Source: Bacteroides sp. ET71
GTDB lineage: Bacteria > Bacteroidota > Bacteroidia > Bacteroidales > Bacteroidaceae
Direction: 5' to 3'
DNA: 64,000 nt
Assembly: GCF_023336905.1 (NCBI RefSeq)
Contig: NZ_JAMBLS010000002.1
Span: 1 to 64,000, forward strand
Under the pieces are notes generated by a model. The model saw only the letters and a list, made by a program, of their open reading frames with translations. It was not told where the DNA came from and searched no databases. Of the stretch, positions 49,726 to 57,202 are shown piece after piece (the first letter of the stretch is position 1; every line of letters starts with the position of its first letter). Both the position numbers and the translations under genes were made by a program.

Positions 49726-50223
49726 TCAATACAACTTGTCGGACGGACGACGGATCGGGGCGATACGCAGCTCCAATACGCCCTTGATGCGCTCCAACTC
49801 GTCGGCCGCACGGGTAAGGTATTGCGCCGCTTCTTCCGGATTAGTCTTTTCAAAGATGCTATAGATGCAGTAGTCGGTCACGTGGGCATGCATCAGGCTG
49901 GTCAGTTGGGTGGTCGCGCCATAATTCCAACGGTCGGGCATGGCGAGGTTTAGTACATAGTCGCCATCCACATCTTCCAGACGGTCGTCATCCATCAGCC
50001 TTCCCGCAGTCAGGTAGCGGGCGCACCGGCTTCTCACGTTAGCCAGGCCAGCAGACATGGCACGGGCCACGATATACTTGTCCACGCCTTCCTCTGGAGT
50101 CTGTATATCTGCCGCTTTCTCTTCCTGTCCGGGGACAAAGAGCCTACGGCCTGTCACATGAGCCGCATTGATGACGTCGCCCATGATTTCCGCACGATTC
50201 AAAACGATGGTCACATTCCTCAT
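49726..50223 (-). CDS. 165-residue late protein
   Basis: Helical, soluble: AEIMGDVINAAHVTGRRLFV, IVARAMSAGLANVRSRCARY, AAQYLTRAADELERIKGVLE. It overlaps the preceding gene by 80 nt. No family identified. Its helical content and position suit a head-tail connector or tail-assembly protein. Confidence 0.7.
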   Translation of the reverse strand: MRNVTIVLNRAEIMGDVINAAHVTGRRLFVPGQEEKAADIQTPEEGVDKYIVARAMSAGLANVRSRCARYLTAGRLMDDDRLEDVDGDYVLNLAMPDRWNYGATTQLTSLMHAHVTDYCIYSIFEKTNPEEAAQYLTRAADELERIKGVLELRIAPIRRPSDKLY

Positions 50224-50773
50224 ATTGTTTCAGTATTAATCGGTCGTTCGCTTTCCTCACCATTTCCTCACAGCCACAGCCCGGCGTGGCAATCTCCACG
50301 TCATCCGGAATGTCTCTTTCAGAGAAACAGCCGCAAGGCTCGTCCCTATAGAGCAGTTTTTGGCGCAGGTCTGACGCATAATCCGTAGATTCGGTTTCAT
50401 ACTGGGAGGCACGGTCGGGAGCCAGGACGGACAACCACCCTGCGAGGACATGCGCCGCAATCATCATCTTGATGTCTGTGATGATACTCCCGGTCAACAA
50501 CGCATTGTACCGGGCAGGCATTTCAGCGGTGATGGTCAGCACCTCGTCTGCGTCATAGCTGGCAAGCTCGTGCGTAACGGTTTCATTCCGGAGGTAACGC
50601 TTGAAGAGCTGCACCACGGACGTATATCCCTCTATCCAATAGGTATCCAGGAATCCGCCTTCATACGCTGATGCCCATACCTGCTCGAAGTTGTCAGGAT
50701 GCACGGATGCCTCCAGCGAAGAGCGCTTCTCCACTTCCTTGAACACTTCCGATTTCCGTATTTCCAGCTTCAT
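50144..50773 (-). CDS. 209-residue late protein with Cys-rich C-terminus
   Basis: N-terminal and central parts are helical (EIRKSEVFKEVEKRSSLEAS; IITDIKMMIAAHVLAGWL). The last 80 nt of the gene overlap the next gene in another frame and encode ECDHRFESCGNHGRRHQC. The upstream CGCFSERD and GCGCEEM add Cys. It may bind metal. Unknown function; likely virion assembly. Confidence 0.7.
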   Translation of the reverse strand: MKLEIRKSEVFKEVEKRSSLEASVHPDNFEQVWASAYEGGFLDTYWIEGYTSVVQLFKRYLRNETVTHELASYDADEVLTITAEMPARYNALLTGSIITDIKMMIAAHVLAGWLSVLAPDRASQYETESTDYASDLRQKLLYRDEPCGCFSERDIPDDVEIATPGCGCEEMVRKANDRLILKQYEECDHRFESCGNHGRRHQCGSCDRP

Positions 50774-50824
50774 ACTTCTTTTTTGCGCAAAATAGGTGAA
50801 AATACGGAGGAAGACGGCTATATT

Positions 50825-50932
50825 TTATGACAACAGTTGCCAGCGTATAACAGAAAGCAGTCGGCAATAATCCATGTAAGGCAGATTGTCGGCTGCTTCG
50901 ATCAGTGCATCTATGTAAAACCGGTCTTTCAT
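50825..50932 (-). CDS. 35-residue late peptide
   Basis: Reads MKDRFYIDALIEAADNLPYM and ends RWQLLS. It is an amphipathic helix. The start overlaps the stop of the metallopeptidase-like gene (ATGA), which is the main support. Confidence 0.5.
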   Translation of the reverse strand: MKDRFYIDALIEAADNLPYMDYCRLLSVIRWQLLS

Positions 50933-51354
50933 AGGTTTACTTTTAAGTGATTCCTGCAATGTTCACAAAGGAATTTCCTGGCGACAGGAAACATCTGCTG
51001 CCCGATGCTCCCTGCCAGGTAAGCAGCTTCTTCGCCGTAAGGACTGACGTGGCAAGCCTGCTCGATATGGCGCGAGAGGTGGCGCATCTCGTGCAGCCAG
51101 GAATTGAGAAACTCGGCAGGAGAGGACGTAAGGCTAATGACCATCAGTGTTTCTCCACGTCCGAAGTTTGAATAGGTCAGTCCGGTGTCCAACCGGCCCG
51201 CAGACAGATTCCTTTCGGCACGCTTCAGGTCTGCGCCCCGGCATCCGAGACGGTAGAGGTGGCACAGAATACGGTCGAGCCAATAGGTCGTCACGGCATA
51301 ATACACCCGAACATGCCATTCATAGGACGGAATATAAAAGTCTTGCACTATCAT
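50929..51354 (-). CDS. HExxH metallopeptidase-like late protein
   Basis: 141 residues. WLHEMRHLSRHIEQACHVSP contains HEMRH, a zincin-type HExxH, with further His residues 4 positions later; EEAAYLAGSIGQQMFPVAR follows as a possible third ligand region (Glu). The N-terminal half is beta-like (YIPSYEWHVRVYYAVTTYWL). A phage virion peptidase or a SprT-like protein is possible. It overlaps the upstream and downstream genes by 4 nt each. Confidence 0.72.
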   Translation of the reverse strand: MIVQDFYIPSYEWHVRVYYAVTTYWLDRILCHLYRLGCRGADLKRAERNLSAGRLDTGLTYSNFGRGETLMVISLTSSPAEFLNSWLHEMRHLSRHIEQACHVSPYGEEAAYLAGSIGQQMFPVARKFLCEHCRNHLKVNL

Positions 51355-51767
51355 ATCATCTGCCTCCAGGGGATAATGATTCCCTTCCCGATGCAGTTGC
51401 CATAAAACTCGTCGAAAGCACGGGTTGGATTGCCGTCGATGTCATCAGCATAAAGTTTCAGATGCAGACATAGTTTCTCTTCGGTAGGAAGAGACTTGCC
51501 ATAGAAGTCCGCCTTGAACATATTGGCCAGGTAATAAATATCATAGCCTGATGCGTTTTTAACTTCGATGCGATACTTTTTCAGCATCTCGTCTATGTAT
51601 TCGGGATTCCAAGGTTCCAGTTTCTTCTTCTTTCCGGTTTCCTCGTCCCTGACTTCCATCTTCGACACGGCCCACCGATAGAGTTTTTCACTGAAATGCG
51701 GTCCATAGGTACTGACATACGACGCTTGGTCTTCCGGCAACTTCCCGTAAAAGTCTGTTCTTTGCAT
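51351..51767 (-). CDS. 138-residue late protein
   Basis: From the ATG giving MQRTDFYGKLPEDQASYVST; GGAGAATAC precedes it. Helical with aromatic residues (FSEKLYRWAVSKMEVRDEE, EYIDEMLKKYRIEVKNASGY). The frame is open 60 nt upstream, but that part is not protein-like. Unknown role in virion assembly. The 218 bp after the gene start contain no other supportable gene. Confidence 0.68.
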   Translation of the reverse strand: MQRTDFYGKLPEDQASYVSTYGPHFSEKLYRWAVSKMEVRDEETGKKKKLEPWNPEYIDEMLKKYRIEVKNASGYDIYYLANMFKADFYGKSLPTEEKLCLHLKLYADDIDGNPTRAFDEFYGNCIGKGIIIPWRQMI

Positions 51768-51985
51768 ATTGTATTCTCCTATTTCTGTAATGTTCTTATT
51801 ACCAAACAATAAATATTTGCAGATCACTGGATATCAATAGATTGAGAAAGAAAGAAGAAAGACCGCGACAAAGTAGTGACTTGACACGCTCAATGTACTA
51901 CATTGACACGACCAAGTGGCTACGTTGGAACGGCCTTTCCCGTACTTTCATCGGACGGAATGTATATTGTACAGATTGTTTACCA

Positions 51986-52315
51986 TTACATATACTGTCC
52001 GTTCGAGCGACGGCGACGGCGTTCACCCATGCCTTCGCCGGAATAGCCTCTGCCGCGCTGACCGTAGTCGCCGCGATCGCCCATGTCGTCGTCCTCATCG
52101 TCCACGCCCATGTCGCGCTGCATCGTGCGCTCGCCCATGCCTTGCGTCAGCTCGGTAGGCACGCGGTAGCCCAGCTTCTTCAGCTTTTTCAGGGCTTTTT
52201 CAAAACCGTGTCGGCAACCTTCTTCGTAGGCATCATCCACCTCGTCGCGCAGTCCGAAGCCGCCTTCCTGCTCATCGTCGATTTCGTGAATCAGTTTAAG
52301 ATTTCTGTAACTCAT
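51986..52315 (-). CDS. 109-residue late protein with Gly/Arg-rich tail
   Basis: From the ATG giving MSYRNLKLIHEIDDEQEGGF. The central helix FEKALKKLKKLGYRVP is followed by a low-complexity tail (DMGDRGDYGQRGRGYSGEGM and ERRRRR), likely disordered and nucleic-acid or membrane binding. Unknown function. Confidence 0.66.
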   Translation of the reverse strand: MSYRNLKLIHEIDDEQEGGFGLRDEVDDAYEEGCRHGFEKALKKLKKLGYRVPTELTQGMGERTMQRDMGVDDEDDDMGDRGDYGQRGRGYSGEGMGERRRRRSNGQYM

Positions 52316-52320
52316 AATTT

Positions 52321-52845
52321 CTATTGTTTTGGATTCGTCTTGGTTTCGTCCTTTTCTTCCAAACACTTCATCAGTTTCTCGTTCATGACCTGCAAGCGGG
52401 CCAATTGCGCTTTGATTTCTGCCAGTTCCTTATCCTGCTGTTGCTTTGCGGCAATTTCGGGGTTCAGCATGGAAAGCATCTGCTGGCAGGCGGAAAGGAA
52501 GTTCTTATGGTAGTCCACGCTGCGGAGCACTTCTTCGCTCTTCTGCTTCATGGTGATGATTTCAGCGTTCATCTCATCGCGCGAGGCAGAAACCAGCATC
52601 CCAGTCCGGGTATCGTCTGCAATGTCCATGTTGGCGGGCAATTCTTGCAGGTTCACGTTTTGGCCGTTGATGTTTACCACCACGTCCACCACCATAGTAG
52701 GTTGTGGATAACCCGCCGCAGATGGCTTGTAGACGGTACGCATCGGAGTGACGCTCACCACTTGCCCGTATTCCAGGCTGGGACTGTTTCCCGCATTCCG
52801 ATGAAGGATATACAATGCACTGTTAGGTCGTAAATTCTGAAACAT
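52321..52845 (-). CDS. 174-residue late protein with C-terminal coiled coil
   Basis: N-terminal beta domain (LYILHRNAGNSPSLEYGQVV, TMVVDVVVNINGQNVNLQEL) and a C-terminal coiled coil (KELAEIKAQLARLQVMNEKL). No family recognised. Such a domain order suits a virion assembly or internal protein. Confidence 0.7.
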   Translation of the reverse strand: MFQNLRPNSALYILHRNAGNSPSLEYGQVVSVTPMRTVYKPSAAGYPQPTMVVDVVVNINGQNVNLQELPANMDIADDTRTGMLVSASRDEMNAEIITMKQKSEEVLRSVDYHKNFLSACQQMLSMLNPEIAAKQQQDKELAEIKAQLARLQVMNEKLMKCLEEKDETKTNPKQ

Positions 52846-52909
52846 AGTCGAATTGGTTTAGTAATTGGAGGACGCCGCTTGCACGGCGCCCCGTTTGATT
52901 GATAGATTC

Positions 52910-53296
52910 TCAGGCTCCAGCCGTAGCTGTGCTCGGACGGAATCCGCCGTTCACGATATACAACTGGTTGGTGTACCGGTTGTAGTGAATCTCGTAGATT
53001 CCGGGGCCGGCGAAGTTGGCCACCGTAGCTGGTGTGGTGCCGTATTCCAGCAAGGGACGGGTATCACCATTCGTCCCTATCAGTATAGGAAGCGTGGCGG
53101 TAGTCTCTGTCGGGATGGCATCCCGAAGATCGAGGAAGAAACCGCCCACGTAGTTGCGCCGGTAGAAGGCATGGTTAGGCAGTTCTATCGTAACATTCTC
53201 CGTTCCTACCGTGACACCCGTGCTCGGTATGGTGTTGAAGTTGTTACGTCCCAGATTCGGGAAAAGGAAAGGCAAGTTTGGAAAGAAGTCCCACAT
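52910..53296 (-). CDS. 128-residue beta-rich late protein
   Basis: Opens WDFFPNLPFLFPNLGRNNF and continues with beta strands (GTENVTIELPNHAFYRRNY; ATLPILIGTNGDTRPLLEYG; IYEIHYNRYTNQLYIVNGG). It probably folds as a small beta sandwich in the virion. No family known. Confidence 0.7.
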   Translation of the reverse strand: MWDFFPNLPFLFPNLGRNNFNTIPSTGVTVGTENVTIELPNHAFYRRNYVGGFFLDLRDAIPTETTATLPILIGTNGDTRPLLEYGTTPATVANFAGPGIYEIHYNRYTNQLYIVNGGFRPSTATAGA

Positions 53297-53316
53297 AAGT
53301 CACCTCCTTTCCTTCG

Positions 53317-54303
53317 TTAGCCCCAAAATCCTGTGTTGTATCCACCGCAACCATATCCTGCATAACCGCCTGCGGCAGCACCGAAGGCAGCGGCACGGGC
53401 CACTTCGGGATTATAAACTTGCAACTGCGGGTATGGCACGCTTACCGTGTTGGGAAGCTTGCACTTGATGCCGTCAACCTCTCCCTGCAAGGATTGGATT
53501 CCTGCGACAAGCGGTGCAATCTGCTGAGCCACGCTTCCCATAATAGTTTGTGTCTGATGCTCGTTATTGAGTTGTGCAGCCAATGTTGCGCTCTTCTGAC
53601 GTTCCGCATCAAGTTTGTCTTGTAATACACGGGTTTCTGCCGCATCGAGCTTCGCCAAGATAGCTTGCGTTTGAGCTTGTGTGGCATCTTGCAAGTTCCG
53701 TGCATTATTATTCATTTCCCGTGTCAGCGTGTTCATGTTCTGACAGTTTTGAAGTTGCGTGGCACAACCTTGCCGTTCTATGGCCTGAAGCACGTTGCAG
53801 CAACAAGACGACATTTGAGAGATGATGTTGTTATCTCCGGCTTGCAAGGCATTGATTACCTGCGTACCGGTTAGTCCAACCTGGTTGCCCACCTGCGTAA
53901 TCGTGTTCTGCACGTTGCACAGGGCCGTCTGCAATTGCTGTGTCGAGCAGTTCAGCGAGGAGGCGATCTGCTGGATGGCATTCCCGTTGCCTTGGATGGC
54001 CTGCATCAGCAGTTCGCGGCCGGCATTTCCTGCCAGTTCTGCGGGCAGACCGTTGCCGCCACGGCCACCGCCGAAGAATCCGCCATTTCCGTTCCAACCA
54101 AAGATACTGGCGATGACCACTAACCAAATGATGCTCCACCAGCCGTCCTGGCCGCCAAAGCCGTTGCGATTGCCCATCAGGGCCAACAGATTGGGATCGA
54201 CGCTTCGGCCGCCCAACATTCCGGGCAACAGGGCGGTAATATCCAGCTTGCTGCCGCCATTACCTCCGTCGCCACCAAAAACATAAGTCCGTTCTGTAGA
54301 CAT
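53317..54303 (-). CDS. 328-residue late protein with Gly-rich ends and one membrane-like segment
   Basis: Gly-rich N-terminus (VFGGDGGNGGSK), a hydrophobic segment with Trp (WWSIIWLVVIASIFGW, about residues 55-70), then a Gly-rich stretch and a long Gln/Asn-rich helical region (QLQTALCNVQNTITQVGNQV; DNNIISQMSSCCCNVLQAIE) and a Gly/Tyr-rich end (AAAGGYAGYGCGGYNTGFW). It looks like an internal virion or DNA-ejection protein. Function inferred only. Confidence 0.72.
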   Translation of the reverse strand: MSTERTYVFGGDGGNGGSKLDITALLPGMLGGRSVDPNLLALMGNRNGFGGQDGWWSIIWLVVIASIFGWNGNGGFFGGGRGGNGLPAELAGNAGRELLMQAIQGNGNAIQQIASSLNCSTQQLQTALCNVQNTITQVGNQVGLTGTQVINALQAGDNNIISQMSSCCCNVLQAIERQGCATQLQNCQNMNTLTREMNNNARNLQDATQAQTQAILAKLDAAETRVLQDKLDAERQKSATLAAQLNNEHQTQTIMGSVAQQIAPLVAGIQSLQGEVDGIKCKLPNTVSVPYPQLQVYNPEVARAAAFGAAAGGYAGYGCGGYNTGFWG

Positions 54304-54364
54304 AAATAGTTAAGGTTTAGGTTTACGGGCAATATCGCCCGCCGGAGGCAAAGGTATGGATTGT

Positions 54365-54685
54365 TCATATCGAGGGGAATAAATTATTTTTCAGCTGTTT
54401 GCGAACATTTTGCGCGTAGATTGCAATCATTTTGTTGGTGCTCAGGCGTGCTTCATAATGGCCGAGAAGATAGCGTATGGATGCAGGCGTTTTCCGCATG
54501 TACACGGCAATTTGAACGGGATAGAAACCACGTTCGGAGAGCAGTTTCACGTAGATGCAACGGGCATCCACGACTTCTGTGTGCTTACAGGATGAAAGTA
54601 TCTGCGAAGCGGATACTTCTGTCTCCCGGGAGACAGCTTGAAGAATTTCGGCAAAGATTTCACTCTTACACATATCATGTTTCAA
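54365..54685 (-). CDS. DnaA domain IV-like helix-turn-helix protein
   Basis: 106 residues. VSRETEVSASQILSSCKHTE, VVDARCIYVKLLSERGFYPV and QIAVYMRKTPASIRYLLGHY follow the DnaA C-terminal domain pattern (ArCIyVkLL then a HTH before SirYLL). No AAA+ part is present. It may be a regulator of late genes or DNA binding. It lies between a palindromic RNA gene and a Gly-rich late protein gene. Confidence 0.72.
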   Translation of the reverse strand: MKHDMCKSEIFAEILQAVSRETEVSASQILSSCKHTEVVDARCIYVKLLSERGFYPVQIAVYMRKTPASIRYLLGHYEARLSTNKMIAIYAQNVRKQLKNNLFPSI

Positions 54686-54695
54686 TTTTATTGTT

Positions 54696-54853
54696 TACCT
54701 TTGCCTTGTCCAGCATAAAGAAACAAAGCATAGAATCCCATGTGAAGGCATTTGCCCTCAACGTGGTGGGATTCTATGCTCCTACTTTTTGTTTTATGCT
54801 GGACACATCAAACAAGAACACGTTGGGGGCTTTTCTTTTGCTCTAAAGCCCCC
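54696..54853 (+). ncRNA. long-hairpin RNA with the GTCCAGCATAAA motif, opposite to the late operon
   Basis: TACCTTTG (54,696-54,703) is followed after four bases by GTCCAGCATAAA, as at 22,457. Two perfect 13-bp stems are stacked: 54,707-54,719 with 54,793-54,805, and 54,728-54,740 with 54,767-54,779. The loop segment CCCTCAACGT is nearly complementary to ACGTTGGGGG downstream. The end is GGGGGCTT/AAGCCCCC (54,825-54,853). It is transcribed rightward in a gap between two leftward genes, so a small RNA is most likely. Confidence 0.6.
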
Positions 54854-54867
54854 GAAAAGAGCCTCGT

Positions 54868-55329
54868 TCAATGCCGCCTCACATAGACAACGACATACAC
54901 GACGAGAAAAATGATTAATCCCAGCAACCCGAAGATGGCCACGCCACCCACGTCCTGCTTGAATTGTTGCCACTTGCTCAGCTCTTTCTCCACTTCCACG
55001 ATTTGCGGTTGGGTAATGGTGACGTACCTGTCGATGAAGTAAGGCACCTTGACCTGCGTAGTGGCTGTGGGCCAGATGCCCAGGGAGTGTTGCAGCAATC
55101 CGTCGCTCCACCGTGCCCAACTATAGGCGTAGGGATTGGATAGGAAGGATGAGGTGTCACGTGTAGCGGTACTGTCCTTATAGGGAACCAGCCGAACGTA
55201 CATTGACGTGTCATGCACCACCGTGCTGTCCACCCGCACCGTCTCCACGGGGATGTACCGCACCTGCCTGCACGACGCAAGGCTCAGCAAGGCCAATACA
55301 TACAATAAGAATATCCCCGCCGTCCTCAT
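54868..55329 (-). CDS. unimolecular spanin (u-spanin) candidate
   Basis: 153 residues from the ATG giving MRTAGIFLLYVLALLSLASC. The N-terminus is a lipoprotein signal with a lipobox (SLASC, Cys about residue 20). The C-terminus holds a membrane helix (VAIFGLLGLIIFLVVYVVVY) with a short basic end. Lipidation at one end and an inner-membrane anchor at the other is the design of a one-piece spanin, which fuses the inner and outer membranes in lysis. It overlaps the transglycosylase gene by 4 nt. Confidence 0.75.
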   Translation of the reverse strand: MRTAGIFLLYVLALLSLASCRQVRYIPVETVRVDSTVVHDTSMYVRLVPYKDSTATRDTSSFLSNPYAYSWARWSDGLLQHSLGIWPTATTQVKVPYFIDRYVTITQPQIVEVEKELSKWQQFKQDVGGVAIFGLLGLIIFLVVYVVVYVRRH

Positions 55330-55730
55330 AGCAGCCCCCACCCCCTTTCCACGTCCTCCATCACCGCGTCCACCCCGTTCTCGTGCCGGGAGATGGCAGC
55401 GGCCAGGGCGCACATCGTGCCTTTGTCCTCGATGTCCGGCACGTAGCTGTCCGGCACCTGCATCTCGCGGCATACCGAACGGATGTAGGCCGATGTGTTG
55501 TTCTCGTTCGTGGGTGCCCAGCGGCTGATGAGCTCGGCGAGAGTCTGTAGCTTGTACTTCTTACGGTAGGTTTGAAGCGTATTGATCAATGCTCGGTAGC
55601 CCCACATCGGGGCGGTGAACTGGAAGAACTGCGGGTCGGTCTGCTTGGCACGTAGACCCATCCAGCGGTCGTTGCTCCGGCGGATGTTGCCCGGGTTATT
55701 GTTCCGTAATCCTCTGGGTTGATTGTTCAT
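55326..55730 (-). CDS. phage endolysin, lysozyme-like transglycosylase
   Basis: 134 residues. RGLRNNNPGNIRRSNDRWMG at the N-terminus is the hallmark of the phage lytic-transglycosylase group (often annotated as structural protein P5-like). MWGYRALINTLQTYRKKY and LAELISRWAPTNENNTSAYI follow. No signal peptide, so it needs the holin for release. It cleaves peptidoglycan glycan strands at host lysis. Overlaps the holin gene by 35 nt and the spanin gene by 4 nt. Confidence 0.88.
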   Translation of the reverse strand: MNNQPRGLRNNNPGNIRRSNDRWMGLRAKQTDPQFFQFTAPMWGYRALINTLQTYRKKYKLQTLAELISRWAPTNENNTSAYIRSVCREMQVPDSYVPDIEDKGTMCALAAAISRHENGVDAVMEDVERGWGLL

Positions 55731-56226
55731 GATTATCCTCCTTTATCACGTTGATATAATCCTCTTTTTTCCCGCCTGCCATTTTACGCAACACGACAGC
55801 AGCCACTTCTTTGAAGTTCAAGCTGTACCCTTTCGGCTTTAGGATGTTGCTGATGATGGACAGGAACTCGATGCCGCACACCAGCAGGCAAGCCCAACGG
55901 TCGATGGCATAGCAGTTGCCCGCTGCCACGTTTATCATGCATACCATGCACACGAACGAGAAGTACGTTACCATCTTGCCCATCGTACGACGGACGGCTC
56001 GGCTCACCCGGACTTCCTCCTTCATCAACAGGCTCTTGCGCACGCCGAAGCACAAGTCGCACACAATCACCGCACAGCTGACAATCAGCCACGGTACCAT
56101 GTGTGACAAACTTTCCTGAATAAAAGCAGTGGCCAACGCGGCAAATCCGCTGGACACGCCTTGCGTCACTATGTCTTTCACCATAAACCGCTCTTTTGAG
56201 TCCAAATGTACGCCTGTCTCATCCAT
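55696..56226 (-). CDS. phage holin family protein
   Basis: 176 residues (or 162 from the internal ATG giving MVKDIVTQGVSSG). Several membrane helices: FAALATAFIQ, MVPWLIVSCAVIVCDLCFGV, MVTYFSFVCMVCMINVAAGN and ACLLVCGIEFLSIISNIL. The soluble tail is charged. It matches the Bacteroidota phage holin layout with the FGxRKS loop after the second helix. It forms the membrane lesion that releases the endolysin. Confidence 0.82.
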   Translation of the reverse strand: MDETGVHLDSKERFMVKDIVTQGVSSGFAALATAFIQESLSHMVPWLIVSCAVIVCDLCFGVRKSLLMKEEVRVSRAVRRTMGKMVTYFSFVCMVCMINVAAGNCYAIDRWACLLVCGIEFLSIISNILKPKGYSLNFKEVAAVVLRKMAGGKKEDYINVIKEDNHEQSTQRITEQ

Positions 56227-56263
56227 ACCTGACTATATAAAATGGCAATACGAAACACGACAG

Positions 56264-56692
56264 TTATTCCGTCAAGTATTTCACCCATGAGAAGTAGGCG
56301 GAATTCTCATTATAATTCGCGTACTTTTCATTAGCATACGCCTCCTGCTCGAACGATACTGCCCGATAGGCTTTATTCCCGTCACGCAAGATACAGAGGC
56401 GGACCACATACTCCACCCCATACCACAAGTAATACAACAACGGAATCACCAAGAACCACCACGCGCTCACACCCCATGCCAGCACAGCCACCAGCAACAG
56501 CAACCCTGTGAGCAGCGTCATCTCCGTCCATTGCCGGGCATGGGTGCATTCATGGTTGCGCACATACTGCGGCACTTCCGTTTCCTTCAACTTGGTAAAT
56601 ACCCACGGGCCTACTGTTATTGTCTCGCAATAGCTGAAGAACAACAAGACTTCGGCTATCCAGCTTTCGTAATAGATGCGTTTCATAATCAA
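56264..56692 (-). CDS. membrane metallopeptidase-like protein (HExxH)
   Basis: 142 residues. YVRNHECTHARQWTEMTLLT contains HECTH, a zincin HExxH, followed by two membrane helices (GLLLLVAVLAWGVSAWWFL and VIPLLYYLWYGVEYVV). AYRAVSFEQEAYANEKY could supply the third ligand (Glu). It resembles M56-like or BlaR1-type membrane peptidase cores. It is just upstream of the holin in the late transcript, so a role in lysis or injection is possible. Confidence 0.7.
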   Translation of the reverse strand: MIMKRIYYESWIAEVLLFFSYCETITVGPWVFTKLKETEVPQYVRNHECTHARQWTEMTLLTGLLLLVAVLAWGVSAWWFLVIPLLYYLWYGVEYVVRLCILRDGNKAYRAVSFEQEAYANEKYANYNENSAYFSWVKYLTE

Positions 56693-56704
56693 TATGCTTT
56701 TGAA

Positions 56705-57199
56705 TTATCCGACTAAATTATAAGCAATAAGAGACAGGAACTCTTCCCGAGTAGTTTCCAATTCTTTGCCAGTACCTGCTTCCCGATAAATGAAGTTTCC
56801 CTCTGCTCCAATAAGGTCATAGATGTCAGCCAAGTCTTCTTTCGTCAGCTTTCCATTTTTTATTTCTACGGGTTCATCAGCCTTCTTCTTTCGAGCTTCG
56901 TCCAATGCCTCAAGAAATGCAGTTTGTTCCGCCTCAAAAGCCTTCATTTTCTCTTCATACTTTGACGTTTTCCCTTCTTTCATCTGGTGGTATTCTTTAG
57001 CTCTTTCTTCGTATCCTTCGTTCTTTAGCCCGCTCTCCACTTCTTGCATAATTTTGAAGTATTCATCCAACTTATGTTGATAGGTTACGCGAAGCAACAT
57101 CACGTTAGCTGCTGTTCCTTTACTTAAACGTCTACCTTCGAAGGTAAGAGGAATATTCAGCAGAATGTTCCTACAGTTGTAAATGTCGTTGTAAGTCAT
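56705..57199 (-). CDS. 164-residue late protein with coiled coil
   Basis: A helical and charged protein (YEERAKEYHQMKEGKTSKYE; MKAFEAEQTAFLEALDEARK) with an ordered C-terminus (LTKEDLADIYDLIGAEGNFI). It starts 3 bp after the fibre gene. No family recognised; fibre-assembly chaperones are often encoded at this place. Confidence 0.66.
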   Translation of the reverse strand: MTYNDIYNCRNILLNIPLTFEGRRLSKGTAANVMLLRVTYQHKLDEYFKIMQEVESGLKNEGYEERAKEYHQMKEGKTSKYEEKMKAFEAEQTAFLEALDEARKKKADEPVEIKNGKLTKEDLADIYDLIGAEGNFIYREAGTGKELETTREEFLSLIAYNLVG

Positions 57200-57202
57200 A
57201 CT

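Noticed and set aside
51842-52513. 223-residue rightward frame across the late genes
   Set aside because: It runs opposite to coupled leftward genes. Its Ala/Val/His-rich part mirrors the Gly/Arg-rich tail of the real gene.
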